From: Paractinoplanes ferrugineus
GTDB lineage: Bacteria > Actinomycetota > Actinomycetes > Mycobacteriales > Micromonosporaceae
DNA length: 64,000 bases
Direction of reading: 5' to 3'
Assembly (NCBI RefSeq): GCF_016862195.1
Contig: NZ_BOMM01000002.1
Location: 29,129 to 93,128, forward strand
Shown here: one piece after another, positions 35,501-44,777 of the stretch
Position numbering within the stretch: position 1 is the first letter of the stretch
How the letters are laid out: the number at the start of each line of letters is the position of its first letter
The notes under the pieces: model-generated
Database searches by the model: none
The model's input: only the letters and a program-made list of their open reading frames with translations
What the model was told of the DNA's origin: nothing
Position numbers and translations under genes: made by a program

Positions 35501-37164
35501 TCGTGCAGTTCACCACGGCGCCGTCGCTGACCGGACGGATCACCGACGGGGCCAACGGGAACCCGCTGAGCGGCGTCACGGTTCTGCTCAGACCGGGCGA
35601 CCTGACCACCACCTCGAACGCAACCGGCGGCTACACGTTCACCGGGATGGACGAGGGCGACTACTCGGTGAGCGCGTCGGGACTCGGCACCGGCTGTGCG
35701 GCGGCTACCGCCACAACCGGGGTGGAGATCCACTCCGCGACCGTTCGCGACTTGCAACTCAAGTCCGAAGGCGACCGATTCGGCTACCGCTGCGCGGAAA
35801 CGCCGAACACCGCGTTCACATCCGGTACCACGAAGGTCGACCTGACCGGGGACGACGAGGTCAGCGGCCCGATCGCGCTGCCGTTCCCGCTTCCTTACTA
35901 CGGCAAGACCTACAACCAGGCGTGGCTCTCCACGAACGGCGTGATGACGTTCTCGGACCCGAAGGGTTGGATCGACTACGCTCCGGTCAGCCTGCCGGCC
36001 CGCGACTTCGCGCCGGTTGCCGCCCTGATGCCGTTCTGGGCCGATCTCGAGCTCGACTCCCAGTCGAGCGTGTGGACGAAGGCCAGCGGGACCGGGGCCG
36101 CTCAGCGTTTCCTCATCGAGTGGCGCAACGTCCGCTTCGTCACGGACGACCCGGCCACCGCACCGCGGTTCAACTTCGAGGTGATGCTCGCGCCCAACGG
36201 CGACATCACATTCCTCTACTCGGGGCTCTATGACGACAACTCGAAGGGCGCGGTCGCGGCGGTCGGCATCACCAGTCCCGGTGGTGGATACGCGGTGCAG
36301 CACGTCTTCGAGACGCCGACCCTGGCCAACAACACGGCATTGCTCTTCGATTACCCCGACGACGCGTGGCCGATCCCGAGCTACACGGTCTCCGGCACCG
36401 CCTACTACGACGGCCAGCCCGCTCTGGGCGCTTACGCGTACATGGAAGGTTACGAGGACTGGACGGACTCCGCCGGCCACTACGAGTTCACCGACGTCGA
36501 GGAAGGGACGTACGGACTCTGGGGGCTGGCCGGTTGTGTGCGCAACAGCGAGCCGGACCTCGAGGTCACCGGCGACCGCACTGTCGACCTCACGCTGGTG
36601 CCCCGCATCGACGACTGGGACCCCAGTTGCGCTCCGACCACGACGGCGTTCACGCCGGGCGCCACCGCGGTGGCGCTCAACGGCGACACTCCGGTGACGG
36701 TGCCACTGGGCTTCCAGATCCCGTACTTCGGACGCACAGTCTCGTCCGTGGGCGTGATCGAGAAGGGTGAGATCCAGTTCACCTCGGACACCGACGGCAA
36801 CGCACTCGCAGGCGGCCTATGGGTGTGGCCGGCCAGCGACGTCAAGGCCGACAGCCAGACGAGGGTGTACACCGGCACGTCGGGGACGGCGCCCAACCGG
36901 AGGACCGTCATCGAATGGCGCGACGCCGTCCTCACCGATCACCCGAATGTCCGGTTCACCTTCGAGGTGATCTTCGACGAGAGCGGCAATCAGACCGTGG
37001 CCTTCAAGAACCTGCCGGACTCGGCTGCCACTGGCAACGACATCGAGATCTGGACCTGGGGCCCGGAACAGCAGGGCGTCAGTTACTACGAGACCGTCAT
37101 GCGAGCGCTGCGCGCCAGCAAAGCCATCACGTTCTCTCAGCCTGTCCCCATCGAAGAAAGCTGA
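32506..37164 (+). CDS. large secreted DNRLRE/LamG/nidogen-like protein, partner of RHS toxin
   Basis: 1552 aa. Residues 1-34 are a Sec signal peptide (arginine-rich, hydrophobic core, cleavage after SAMA). A beta-rich region to about 290 is followed by a DNRLRE domain (about 325-480; RSIFAFNISVLLQ, AINSATNWKNNSASW). Fibronectin/Ig-like material comes next, then a LamG concanavalin-like domain (about 700-905; FTIAATVKLDSL, IDDVRIYGRVV). A carboxypeptidase-regulatory-like domain starts near 1008. Two nidogen-like beta domains (about 1090-1270 and 1380-1545) end the protein. GTG 32506 follows GGGGAAGACG. In actinobacteria such proteins are commonly encoded just before an RHS-repeat toxin, and probably help surface display or delivery. 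The gap to the RHS gene is 7 bp. Confidence 0.85.
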   Translation: MALVRRRARFCLSNLSAVLLIPVAVVSAAPSAMAVPPAGCPASAADETAATKAAASCEGRVEVLAGLGEKTRVYANPNGSFTAETAATVQRVLGSDGHWVEPDPTLKRAADGRITPVATSLKISFSGGGTGPAATLGKGGAELGLHWTAALPAPTLSGANATYADVLPGVDLVLTAQAEGFSEVLVVKNATAAANPALAEIRFHTTVKGLRLEQEESGVLRAVDDSGATLFGSGNPVMWDSTPVRDSPPARVVTPGAARRAMPVQLAANDLIVRPDITMLRDRATKFPVYIDPALGKTAWTMINSKYPDQEYWSHDKQDCPSPYASIQCAKVGYTNQPVSMIYRSIFAFNISVLLQKHVQDAKLSMDTVYSYTNTNYGTQVKVVGAINSATNWKNNSASWSGKVFATANSHAHDKVRRRTEWGVTSALQTASGGTNGTIALGLRAVDESSLNQWKKFDAGTALLTVIYNSYPSVPDQITIDGQPCTRGASRPYVRTLTPALRARVSDPDGTAKLLTGWFYYYSYGGSRTSTQTAAQTSVVSGQYANAAIPAGKLTDGGVYIVQAIANDSIDYGQYSANCEFQVDVTAPGPSAGVTSTIYPNDGQFHGGVGTAGSFTLQPPSVVPADFAGYAYTLDPGVSAAAATQVAATQTSPGATVMITPDADQTFNMRVWTRDKAGNYSAPLTYTFSVRAGTGPDARWTFDGQTGIDGSMHGNTLTASGTWVAGRGGYGKALQLDGGSQSAATGGPIATKDPDTGAAKTLHSNGSFTIAATVKLDSLTGSGQRVIVAQSGSNTSAYQLSYSVPDQKWRFAVAPTDVSAPATVAVLSNAVAPTGAWTRLLATYDGTSHALRLYINGTLQTSTATATSFDATGAVTVGRASSGSYFPGAIDDVRIYGRVVGSAEHEFALINYPNPPLITFSSKSTYAGRNLTAVLSAGGDTAVTKVKYQLGTGAATTVTLPSAGGQVTVTVTSTSEGAAQFFAWGVDAAGSESAAAAEIVQFTTAPSLTGRITDGANGNPLSGVTVLLRPGDLTTTSNATGGYTFTGMDEGDYSVSASGLGTGCAAATATTGVEIHSATVRDLQLKSEGDRFGYRCAETPNTAFTSGTTKVDLTGDDEVSGPIALPFPLPYYGKTYNQAWLSTNGVMTFSDPKGWIDYAPVSLPARDFAPVAALMPFWADLELDSQSSVWTKASGTGAAQRFLIEWRNVRFVTDDPATAPRFNFEVMLAPNGDITFLYSGLYDDNSKGAVAAVGITSPGGGYAVQHVFETPTLANNTALLFDYPDDAWPIPSYTVSGTAYYDGQPALGAYAYMEGYEDWTDSAGHYEFTDVEEGTYGLWGLAGCVRNSEPDLEVTGDRTVDLTLVPRIDDWDPSCAPTTTAFTPGATAVALNGDTPVTVPLGFQIPYFGRTVSSVGVIEKGEIQFTSDTDGNALAGGLWVWPASDVKADSQTRVYTGTSGTAPNRRTVIEWRDAVLTDHPNVRFTFEVIFDESGNQTVAFKNLPDSAATGNDIEIWTWGPEQQGVSYYETVMRALRASKAITFSQPVPIEES

Positions 37165-37171
37165 GCCGGTC

Positions 37172-40100
37172 ATGCACAAGTGGAACTCCCGGCTCGGCGC
37201 GGCGGTCTCGTTCGCGATGTCGGCCGCCCTGCTCGTCACCCTGCAGCAGCAACCGGCCTGGGCGGCCAAGCCCAAGCCCTACGCCCCGCCCGCGGCAGCC
37301 GTGCAGCCTGACGTCGCTGTGCGTGCGGTGCCTGTGAAGTCGCTTCCGTCCGACCACGCCAAGCGGGCTGCCGACCAGCCCAAACCGGTGTGGCCCACGG
37401 CGGACGGCCCCGCGCCGGTTCGGGTCGCCGGCCAGGCTTCCTCAACCACGCGCGTGGAAATCCTCGATCAGGCGACCTCGGCCCGCGCGAAGATGGCCGG
37501 CTTGCTCTTCCGCGTGGGCCGAACGGCCGGGTCGCTCACGAAGAGCGGTTCTGTCGGGGTGAGCGTCGATTACAGAAAGTTCGCGACCGCGTACGGGGGT
37601 GACTGGGCGGCACGGCTCCAACTCGTACGGCTCCCCGACTGTGCCTTGACCACCCCGGAGCGCAAGGAATGCGCCGGCCAGCCGGTCCCCACCCGGAATG
37701 ATGTCGCCGCGAAGCAGGCGACCGCCGACGTCGCCGTGGGGGCGTCGACGCTGATGGCGCTCGCCGCCACCCCGACCGGACCGACCGGCAGCTACGGCGC
37801 GACCACGCTCAACGCGTCCGGCACCTGGTCGGCCGGTGGATCCTCCGGAAACTTCTCCTGGTCCTTCCCGATGCGCGTGCCGCCGGGCCTGAACGGGCCG
37901 ATGCCCACGGTGGAGCTGGGCTATTCGTCGCAGTCGGTCGACGGGCGGATGGTTTCGTCGAACAATCAGCCGTCCGACATCGGTGAGGGTTTCGAGCTCG
38001 GCACCAGCGGGTTCATCGAGCGGCGCTACAGGAACTGCAGCTCCGACGGCGGTACCTCGGACGACGAGTGCTGGGTGACCGACAACGCGTCGCTGTCGCT
38101 GAACGGCTCCGGTGGCGACCTGATCCGGGACAACGCCAACGAGAACCTGTGGCACCTCCGCAACGACGACGGCTCGAGGATCGAGCGGCGGTTCGGCGCG
38201 GACAACGGCACCTACAACGGTGAGTGGTGGGTCGTCACCTCGGCCAACGGCACGCAGTACTGGTTCGGTCGCAACAAGCTGCCCGGCTACTCGTCCGGTG
38301 ACACCACGATGTCGGCGTGGACCGTGCCGGTCTTCGGCAACAACACGGGCGAGAAATGCCACAAGGACACGTTCGCGGCGTCGTCGTGCGTGCAGGGCTG
38401 GCGCTGGAACCTCGACTACGTCGTCGACCCGCACTACAACACCATGTCGTTCTGGTACGGGACGGACTCGAACAACTACCAGTCGTCCGCGGTCGGGGTG
38501 AAGTCCTACATCCGGGGCGGCCGTCTCGACCACGTCTCGTACGGCACCCGGGTCGAACCCGATCTCGCCACCGGCACCGACACGATCTTCAACGGGCACG
38601 CGTCCGCTCGAGTCGACTTCGGCTACGACGATCGTTGCCTCAACAACTGCACCGTCCACGACGGCACCCACTGGCCGGACACACCTTGGGACCTGGCCTG
38701 CACGAGCAGCACCACCTGCACCGCCCGGATGCCGTCGTTCTTCAGCACCCGGCGCCTCGCCACCGTCACCACCGGCACGTACGAGGCGCTTACCGGTAAG
38801 TTCCGCAATGTCGAGCGGTGGACGCTCACCCACTCTTACCCCGACCCCGAGGACGGCACCCGGGCCGGCCTGTGGCTTGCCAAGATCTCGCACGTCGGCC
38901 TGGTCGGCGGCGGTGACGGTACGTCGATCCCGGACGTGACGTTCACCGGCAAGAACCTGCCCAACCGGGTCGACGCCGTCGACAACGCACCGCCCATGAA
39001 CTGGCGGCGCCTCACCGACATCAACAGCGAGACCGGTGCGATCGTCCACGTCGACTACCTCGACACCGACTGCTCGCCCACCAGCAAGCCGTCGAGCCCG
39101 GCGCAGAACACCAAACGCTGCTACCCGGTGAAGTGGACGCCGTCCGGATACCCCCAGCAGACCGACTACTTCAACCGCTACGTCGTCAACGAGGTCACCG
39201 AGACCGACCGCACCGGCGGTGCCACCCGCGTCCTGCATCACTACGACTACATCGGCACACCGGCGTGGCACTACACCGACGACGACGGGCTCATCGACGA
39301 CGACGCGAAGACCTGGTCGCAGTGGCGAGGCTACGAGAAGGTCGGGGTCACCACCGGCGATCCAGGCGGCCAGACCTACACCGAGTCGACCTACTTCCGC
39401 GGCATGAACGGCGACTACCTCACCGCGACCACCAAGCGGTCCGCCTCGGTCAAGGACTCGCGGAGCGTGCTTGTCGCCGACGACGACGCGTACACCGGGA
39501 TGGTCCGGGAGACGCGGACGCTCAACGGGCCCGACGGCGCCGAGGTGTCCGGCGAGATCAACGACCCGGTCAAGTCGGCCGCCCGGGCCACCCGCACCAT
39601 CGCCGGTGCGACAGTGGAGTCCCGGTTCGTCAACATCGAAGGCACCCACTCGCGGGTCACGCTCGACCACGCGCCGTGGACCCGGACGACCTACACCAAG
39701 ACCACGTTCGACGACTACGGGATGCCGACCCGCACCGACGACTACGGCGACGAGGCGGTGACCGGCGACGAACAATGCACGGCCACCACGTACGAACCCC
39801 GCAACACCACGCTGTGGCTGACGTCGCTGCCGCAGCGAATTCAGACGTACGCGGTGGGCTGCGGCCAGACCGGCGGCACCGTCGCCGAGGCGAACGTCAT
39901 CGGGGACGCGCTCACGCTGTACGACAGTCACGGGTACGGTGTCGCGCCGACCAAGGGCGACGTCACCGAGACCGACCAGATGATCGCCTACAACAACGGC
40001 AGTCCCAGCTACAAGGCGGTCACCAAGTCGGCCTACGACGACCTCGGCCGGGTGGTCGATTCGTGGGACGTGCTCGACCATCATTCGGCGACGGCGTACA

Positions 40101-43100
40101 CGCCCGCCCGGACCGGGCCGGTCACGCAGACCGTCGACACCAACCCGATGGGCTGGACCACGACAAGCATCATCGAGCCGGCCTGGGGTCTGGCCACCGC
40201 TACGGTCGACGTCAACCAGCTGCGGACCACCCTCAAGTACGACGGTCTGGGCCGGCTCACCGGCATGTGGTCCCCGGGCCGCAGCCTGTCGGATCCCGCT
40301 GACGTCGCCTACGACTACCTGATCCGCACCGACGGCGTGAACGCCGTGACCACCAGCCACATCAACCCGACCGGCGGGGTCACGAAGTCGTACACCCTCT
40401 ACGACGGCCTCCTGCGTACCCGGCAGACCCAGACGTCGTCGCCGAAGGGCGGCCGGATCCTCACCGACACGTTCTACGACGCCGCCGGACGCGCCTATCT
40501 CAGCAACGGCGCCTACTGGGATCCGACCGGCTCGCCCGGCACGTCGGTGGTGAAGCCGATGCAGCAGGAGGACGTACCCAACCAGACCCGGACCGTCTTC
40601 GACGGCGCCGGCCGGGCGATCAGCTCGATCTTCCAGCCGCGCACGGTCGAGCGCTGGCGTACCACAACGGTCTACGGCGGTGACCACACCGACGTCGAAC
40701 CGCCCACCGGCGCCACCGCGTCCTCGACCTGGGTCGACGCTCGCGGCCGCACCATCCAGCTGCGGCAGTATCCGACCCGGTCGGCCACCGGCACCGACTA
40801 CGACCACACCGACTACGCCTACAACGCGAAAGGCCTGCTCGACTCGGTCACCACGCCCGACGGCAGCAAGTGGACCTACACCTACGACCTCCGCGGCCGC
40901 AAGATCAGCAGCACCGACCCGGACGCCGGCAAGTCCATGTACAAGTACGACGACGCCGGCAAGCTCACCACCAGCCAGGATGGCAACAACGCGCAGCTGT
41001 TCCACACCTACGACGCGCTCGACCGCAAGATCGGACTCTACAAGGGCACGAGCGTCTCCTCGTCGGGCCAGCTCGCCCAGTGGGACTACGACCAGGCCCT
41101 CTTCGACGGCACCACCACGCGGGTGCTGGGCCGGCCCTCCCAGTCCAGCCGGATCGACGGGACCAAGCGCTACATCACGGCGGTCAACAAGTACGACCAG
41201 CATTACCAGCCGACCGAGTCGATGGTCACGATTCCGTCCGGGGAGAACGGGCTCGGTGGCGACTACAAGTTCTCCACCGGCTACAACGCCGACGGGAGCG
41301 TACGGGCGGCCGGCTATCCCACCAGCGGTGACCTGCAACTGGAAACCGCATTCTACGGCTACAACGGTGACGACCAGCCCTCGACGCTGCTGAACTCCTA
41401 CGGCACGCAGACCGGGTCGAGCATCGTCTCCGACAGCAAGTACGACGCGCTGGGCCACGCCACGCAGTACACGCTCTACACCGGCTTCTACAGCGGCACC
41501 GGCTCGCGCGCCTACCTGAACTTCGAAACCGACCAGACCACCGGCCGGATGAACGAGATAAGCGTCCACCGTGACGGCATCTCGCCCAACACGGTCACCG
41601 ACCTGCACTACACGTACGACGACGCCGGCAATGTCACGAAGATGGCCGACGACGCCGCGGCCGACACACAGTGCTTCACCTACGACCGCTACCAGCGGCT
41701 GACCGAAGCCTGGACACCGTCCTCCGGCAACTGCGCAACGGCCCGGTCCACGGCCGGTCTGGGCGGAGCCGCGCCGTACTGGCAGAGCTACACCTACAGC
41801 CTGGGCGGCGCCCGCGCCTCGCTCACCGACCACGGAACCGCCAACGGTGATGTCACCACCAGCTACACCTACACCGACAGCACCCCGACGGACCCGACCA
41901 CCGGTCAGCCGCACGGCCTGGACGGCACTACCACGACCGACAACACCGGCACCCGTTCCGCGGCCTACACCTACGACAAGGCCGGCAACACCAAGACCCG
42001 CCCCGGCCCGAACGGCACGCAGACCCTGGTCTGGGACGCCGAGGGCAACCTGCAGAGCGTCACCGACACGGCCGGCAGCACCAGCTACCTGTACGACGCC
42101 GACGGCAACCGGCTGATCAGCCGCGACACCGGTGGAAAGACGCTCTACCTGCCGAACGAAGAGGTGCGCTTCACCAACAGCACGGGCGCTACGAGCTGTA
42201 CCCGCTACTACTCATTCGGCGGTGGCACGGTCGCGCAGCGTACGTCGTCGGGTTTGACCTGGCTGGCTTCCGACCACCAGGGCACTCAGAACGTCAGCGT
42301 CGACGAGCAGACCCAGACGTCGACGATCCGCCGCCAGACTCCGTTCGGCACGGCCCGCGGCACATCGACGCCGTGGGTGAATACGAAGGGTTTCGTCGGC
42401 GGCACCTCCGATCCGACCGGTCTGACTCACCTCGGTGCCCGCGAATACGATCCGGCCCTGGGCCGTTTCATCTCGGTCGACCCGGTACTCGACAGCGGCG
42501 ACCCGCAGTCGATGGAGGGCTACGCCTACTCCGACAACAGCCCGGTCATGAAGTCCGACCCGTCCGGCGAGATGTTCGCGACGCCGGACGGTGGGGGTAG
42601 CCAACAGAGTGTCAACGAGGCATATCAGCTCCTGAAGAACGGCAGCAACAACGACGACGATCAGCCGTCGAGCAAGCCGACGCCGAAGAAGAAAAAGAAG
42701 TGTGGCTGGACGTGCAAGGCCGGCGGCTGGATCGACGACCACAAGGCCGTCATCGCCGGCGCCGCCGCAGGCATCGTGGTCGGCTTGGGTTGCGAGGCGG
42801 CGATCGGCTGGACCGGTGTGGGCGCGGTCGCATGCGGGGCCGCCGCGGGTGCGGTCGGCAGCATGGTGCAGTACGCGGTCGAGACCAAGGTCGAGCACAA
42901 GGGCAACTTCAGTCTCGGCGGCATGCTGGTTCAGGGCGCGATCGGCGGGGTGGTCGGCGGTTTCACCGGCGGTCTGGGCTCCATAGGCAACGCGGGTCTC
43001 AGGGCGGGCTTCTCCAACTTGGCTTCCGGAGCGGGTGGCCGGGCCGCGTTCAACGCGGGTGCCGCCGCCATGAAGAAGGAAGCCAGCAACATAGCCAGCG

Positions 43101-43963
43101 GCCTGACCCGCGGAGCCTTCACGCGCGGTGCCGCGGAATCGGCTGAGGGCGCGGCCCTACCGAAGCCCAGTTGTCACAGCTTCGCTCCGACCACGGCTGT
43201 GGTTATGTCGGACGGGACTGCCAAGCAGATCGGTGCCGTGCAGGTCGGCGACCACGTGCTGGCCGGCGACCCGGAGACGGGGGATAAGTCCGAGCGGGTG
43301 GTCGACGAGGTCCACGTCAACCATGACACCGCCTTGACCGATGTCACCGTGAAGGCCGACGGCCAGGCCACGGTTGTGCACACCACCCAGTACCACCCGT
43401 TCTGGGACGAGACACAACAGCGCTGGGTCAACGCTGGCGACCTCACCGAAGGCGACAGTCTCCGCTCCACCGACGGCACCTCGATCACAGTCCTGAGCGT
43501 CAACAACTTCACCGACGCCCAGACCATGTACGACCTAACCATCAAAGACGTCCACACGTACTATGTGCTCGCCGGCACAACCCCGGTCCTCGTCCACAAC
43601 TGCGGCGGTGGCTTTAAGAATGGTGTCGCGCCCGACGAGATCGATGCCATCAATCGCAGTTTCGGTGGCGAAAGAGAACTGAACGGATCGGCAGCCAATG
43701 CTTTGGCGAATGCTTCTCGATATGGAAGCTTCTGGGAGAAGTCCGGGGTCATGATTCGAGATATTGCCGGTTCGCACATGTACAATAACGGCAACAAACG
43801 GACCGCTCATGCAGTCGTCTCAGAATTGATGCGCAGAAATAACGTCATCAGCGGACCGACATCGGATGATCTCTGGTCGGTGATTGCCCGAGTCAGTGAC
43901 TCGACCAAGAAGGGCCATACGATGGATGTCGGTGAAATCGCAGGTATGCTGAGGGGCTACTAA
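37172..43963 (+). CDS. RHS-repeat polymorphic toxin with Hint domain and Fic/Doc-type tip
   Basis: 2263 aa. A signal peptide ends after QQQPAWA. A secretion/SpvB-like N-terminus is followed by tens of YD/RHS repeats to the RHS-associated core (LGAREYDPALGRFISVDPV, about 1753-1771). A Gly/Ala-rich hydrophobic stretch leads to a Hint module from Cys2001 (CHSFAPTTAVVMSDG) to an intein-like C-terminus VLVHNC at 2139-2144. Such pretoxin-Hint domains self-cleave. The last 119 residues form a Fic-like domain with HMYNNGNKRTA starting at His2202. Canonical Fic/Doc has Phe at position 3 and Asp/Glu at position 5; here these are Tyr and Asn. The stop and the next ATG share one base (TAATG), marking the following gene as immunity. 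Confidence 0.9.
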   Translation: MHKWNSRLGAAVSFAMSAALLVTLQQQPAWAAKPKPYAPPAAAVQPDVAVRAVPVKSLPSDHAKRAADQPKPVWPTADGPAPVRVAGQASSTTRVEILDQATSARAKMAGLLFRVGRTAGSLTKSGSVGVSVDYRKFATAYGGDWAARLQLVRLPDCALTTPERKECAGQPVPTRNDVAAKQATADVAVGASTLMALAATPTGPTGSYGATTLNASGTWSAGGSSGNFSWSFPMRVPPGLNGPMPTVELGYSSQSVDGRMVSSNNQPSDIGEGFELGTSGFIERRYRNCSSDGGTSDDECWVTDNASLSLNGSGGDLIRDNANENLWHLRNDDGSRIERRFGADNGTYNGEWWVVTSANGTQYWFGRNKLPGYSSGDTTMSAWTVPVFGNNTGEKCHKDTFAASSCVQGWRWNLDYVVDPHYNTMSFWYGTDSNNYQSSAVGVKSYIRGGRLDHVSYGTRVEPDLATGTDTIFNGHASARVDFGYDDRCLNNCTVHDGTHWPDTPWDLACTSSTTCTARMPSFFSTRRLATVTTGTYEALTGKFRNVERWTLTHSYPDPEDGTRAGLWLAKISHVGLVGGGDGTSIPDVTFTGKNLPNRVDAVDNAPPMNWRRLTDINSETGAIVHVDYLDTDCSPTSKPSSPAQNTKRCYPVKWTPSGYPQQTDYFNRYVVNEVTETDRTGGATRVLHHYDYIGTPAWHYTDDDGLIDDDAKTWSQWRGYEKVGVTTGDPGGQTYTESTYFRGMNGDYLTATTKRSASVKDSRSVLVADDDAYTGMVRETRTLNGPDGAEVSGEINDPVKSAARATRTIAGATVESRFVNIEGTHSRVTLDHAPWTRTTYTKTTFDDYGMPTRTDDYGDEAVTGDEQCTATTYEPRNTTLWLTSLPQRIQTYAVGCGQTGGTVAEANVIGDALTLYDSHGYGVAPTKGDVTETDQMIAYNNGSPSYKAVTKSAYDDLGRVVDSWDVLDHHSATAYTPARTGPVTQTVDTNPMGWTTTSIIEPAWGLATATVDVNQLRTTLKYDGLGRLTGMWSPGRSLSDPADVAYDYLIRTDGVNAVTTSHINPTGGVTKSYTLYDGLLRTRQTQTSSPKGGRILTDTFYDAAGRAYLSNGAYWDPTGSPGTSVVKPMQQEDVPNQTRTVFDGAGRAISSIFQPRTVERWRTTTVYGGDHTDVEPPTGATASSTWVDARGRTIQLRQYPTRSATGTDYDHTDYAYNAKGLLDSVTTPDGSKWTYTYDLRGRKISSTDPDAGKSMYKYDDAGKLTTSQDGNNAQLFHTYDALDRKIGLYKGTSVSSSGQLAQWDYDQALFDGTTTRVLGRPSQSSRIDGTKRYITAVNKYDQHYQPTESMVTIPSGENGLGGDYKFSTGYNADGSVRAAGYPTSGDLQLETAFYGYNGDDQPSTLLNSYGTQTGSSIVSDSKYDALGHATQYTLYTGFYSGTGSRAYLNFETDQTTGRMNEISVHRDGISPNTVTDLHYTYDDAGNVTKMADDAAADTQCFTYDRYQRLTEAWTPSSGNCATARSTAGLGGAAPYWQSYTYSLGGARASLTDHGTANGDVTTSYTYTDSTPTDPTTGQPHGLDGTTTTDNTGTRSAAYTYDKAGNTKTRPGPNGTQTLVWDAEGNLQSVTDTAGSTSYLYDADGNRLISRDTGGKTLYLPNEEVRFTNSTGATSCTRYYSFGGGTVAQRTSSGLTWLASDHQGTQNVSVDEQTQTSTIRRQTPFGTARGTSTPWVNTKGFVGGTSDPTGLTHLGAREYDPALGRFISVDPVLDSGDPQSMEGYAYSDNSPVMKSDPSGEMFATPDGGGSQQSVNEAYQLLKNGSNNDDDQPSSKPTPKKKKKCGWTCKAGGWIDDHKAVIAGAAAGIVVGLGCEAAIGWTGVGAVACGAAAGAVGSMVQYAVETKVEHKGNFSLGGMLVQGAIGGVVGGFTGGLGSIGNAGLRAGFSNLASGAGGRAAFNAGAAAMKKEASNIASGLTRGAFTRGAAESAEGAALPKPSCHSFAPTTAVVMSDGTAKQIGAVQVGDHVLAGDPETGDKSERVVDEVHVNHDTALTDVTVKADGQATVVHTTQYHPFWDETQQRWVNAGDLTEGDSLRSTDGTSITVLSVNNFTDAQTMYDLTIKDVHTYYVLAGTTPVLVHNCGGGFKNGVAPDEIDAINRSFGGERELNGSAANALANASRYGSFWEKSGVMIRDIAGSHMYNNGNKRTAHAVVSELMRRNNVISGPTSDDLWSVIARVSDSTKKGHTMDVGEIAGMLRGY

Positions 43964-44232
43964 TGATCGAAACTGGATTCGGCCTCCCCGAACTGATGGA
44001 GGACTTGGGTCGTCGTGGGGTCTCTGCATTGCTCAAGGTTGACCACGAGAGGTTTGGCTTCGGGCAAAAACCGTGGACGCTAATGCTGTCTGGCCCGGGG
44101 TTGGGTGAATCGGCGTCGTTCCATTCTGACTTCCGCTCCCTGCGTGAGGCATTGGATCGAGGTCTGTCCTTCTTGCGAGGCCTGCCGGGCGACTGGGATT
44201 GGCTTGACTCCTACCCGCTGGATTCCGAATAG
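43963..44232 (+). CDS. putative immunity protein for the Fic-type RHS toxin
   Basis: An 89-aa acidic soluble protein. A charged helix at 5-30 precedes a segment containing WTLMLSGPGLGES and a helix FRSLREALDRGLSFL. It resembles no immunity family I can name and lacks an obvious Fic-inhibitory S/T-xxx-E/D-G-N motif. It starts one base before the toxin stop ends, and its GC content is lower than its surroundings, like the toxin tip. A strong hairpin 62 bp downstream ends the unit. Confidence 0.6.
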   Translation: MIETGFGLPELMEDLGRRGVSALLKVDHERFGFGQKPWTLMLSGPGLGESASFHSDFRSLREALDRGLSFLRGLPGDWDWLDSYPLDSE

Positions 44233-44293
44233 GGTCTCTAGGGCGAGGGGTTCGGCGAGCAATTCTCGTCGATAAAAGCTCGCGTAATGCGGC

Positions 44294-44330
44294 GCACCGA
44301 CCTGGCTACAATCTGTAGCCAGGTCGGTGC
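44294..44330 (+). terminator. perfect 17-bp hairpin downstream of the RHS/immunity operon
   Basis: Arms 44294-44310 and 44314-44330 are perfectly complementary over 17 bp with a 3-nt loop (ATC). No U-run follows, as is common for actinobacterial terminators. It lies 61 bp after the immunity stop. Confidence 0.7.
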
Positions 44331-44777
44331 TGCGTGCGCCGAAGTCTGCCGACGTGCGACGGCGTTGCCGTCATCGTTGCCGTCAAAGCCGACGCAACAT
44401 CGATATCTTCCGATCTATCTGCTGCGGTGTCTCTGAAAGTGCGGAGCTTCGTCCAAGCCGTGCGTGATCTGACGTAGGCGGGCGTGCGCGCGGGGCCGTA
44501 GGCCTATAGCGCGTGCGCGCGGCCCGGCTTCGGCCGGGCCGCGGAATGGCTGCGAGGCGGCGCATAATGGATGTGTCGCCTGTCGGGCGTGTAACCGGAG
44601 CAAATCAAACAGCACGGTCGACGAATGGGACGAACGAACGTTGGGCGAGGCAGGGTTGATGCGAGACGCACGTGGTCTTAACCTGATTGACGTGCCGAGA
44701 TAGCCGGTTTTCCAGCCAGTATGAAGGTGGCCCGAATGATTGGATGATGAGTGTCCGTCTATGAGATTGCCCGAATC
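44331..44777. other. non-coding stretch, about 450 bp
   Basis: Between the RHS-immunity operon and the next orphan gene. I find no convincing coding sequence; the short minus-strand reading frames here overlap the hairpins and have no family signal. It holds a second hairpin (separate entry) and repeated GCGCGTGCGCG-type sequence near 44485-44520. Confidence 0.5.
44518..44543. terminator. 11-bp GC hairpin with TTCG tetraloop
   Basis: Arms of 11 bp (44518-44528 and 44533-44543) around a TTCG loop form a very stable hairpin. It is symmetrical and could work in either direction. No T-run follows. Confidence 0.55.

Noticed and set aside
37442..41914. 1490-codon open frame on the minus strand
   Set aside because: Antisense shadow of the RHS gene; repetitive codon usage keeps the opposite frame open.
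44383..44615. Short minus-strand open frames in the gap after the RHS operon
   Set aside because: They cross the 44518-44543 hairpin, have Arg/Ala/Pro-biased translations and no supporting start signal.
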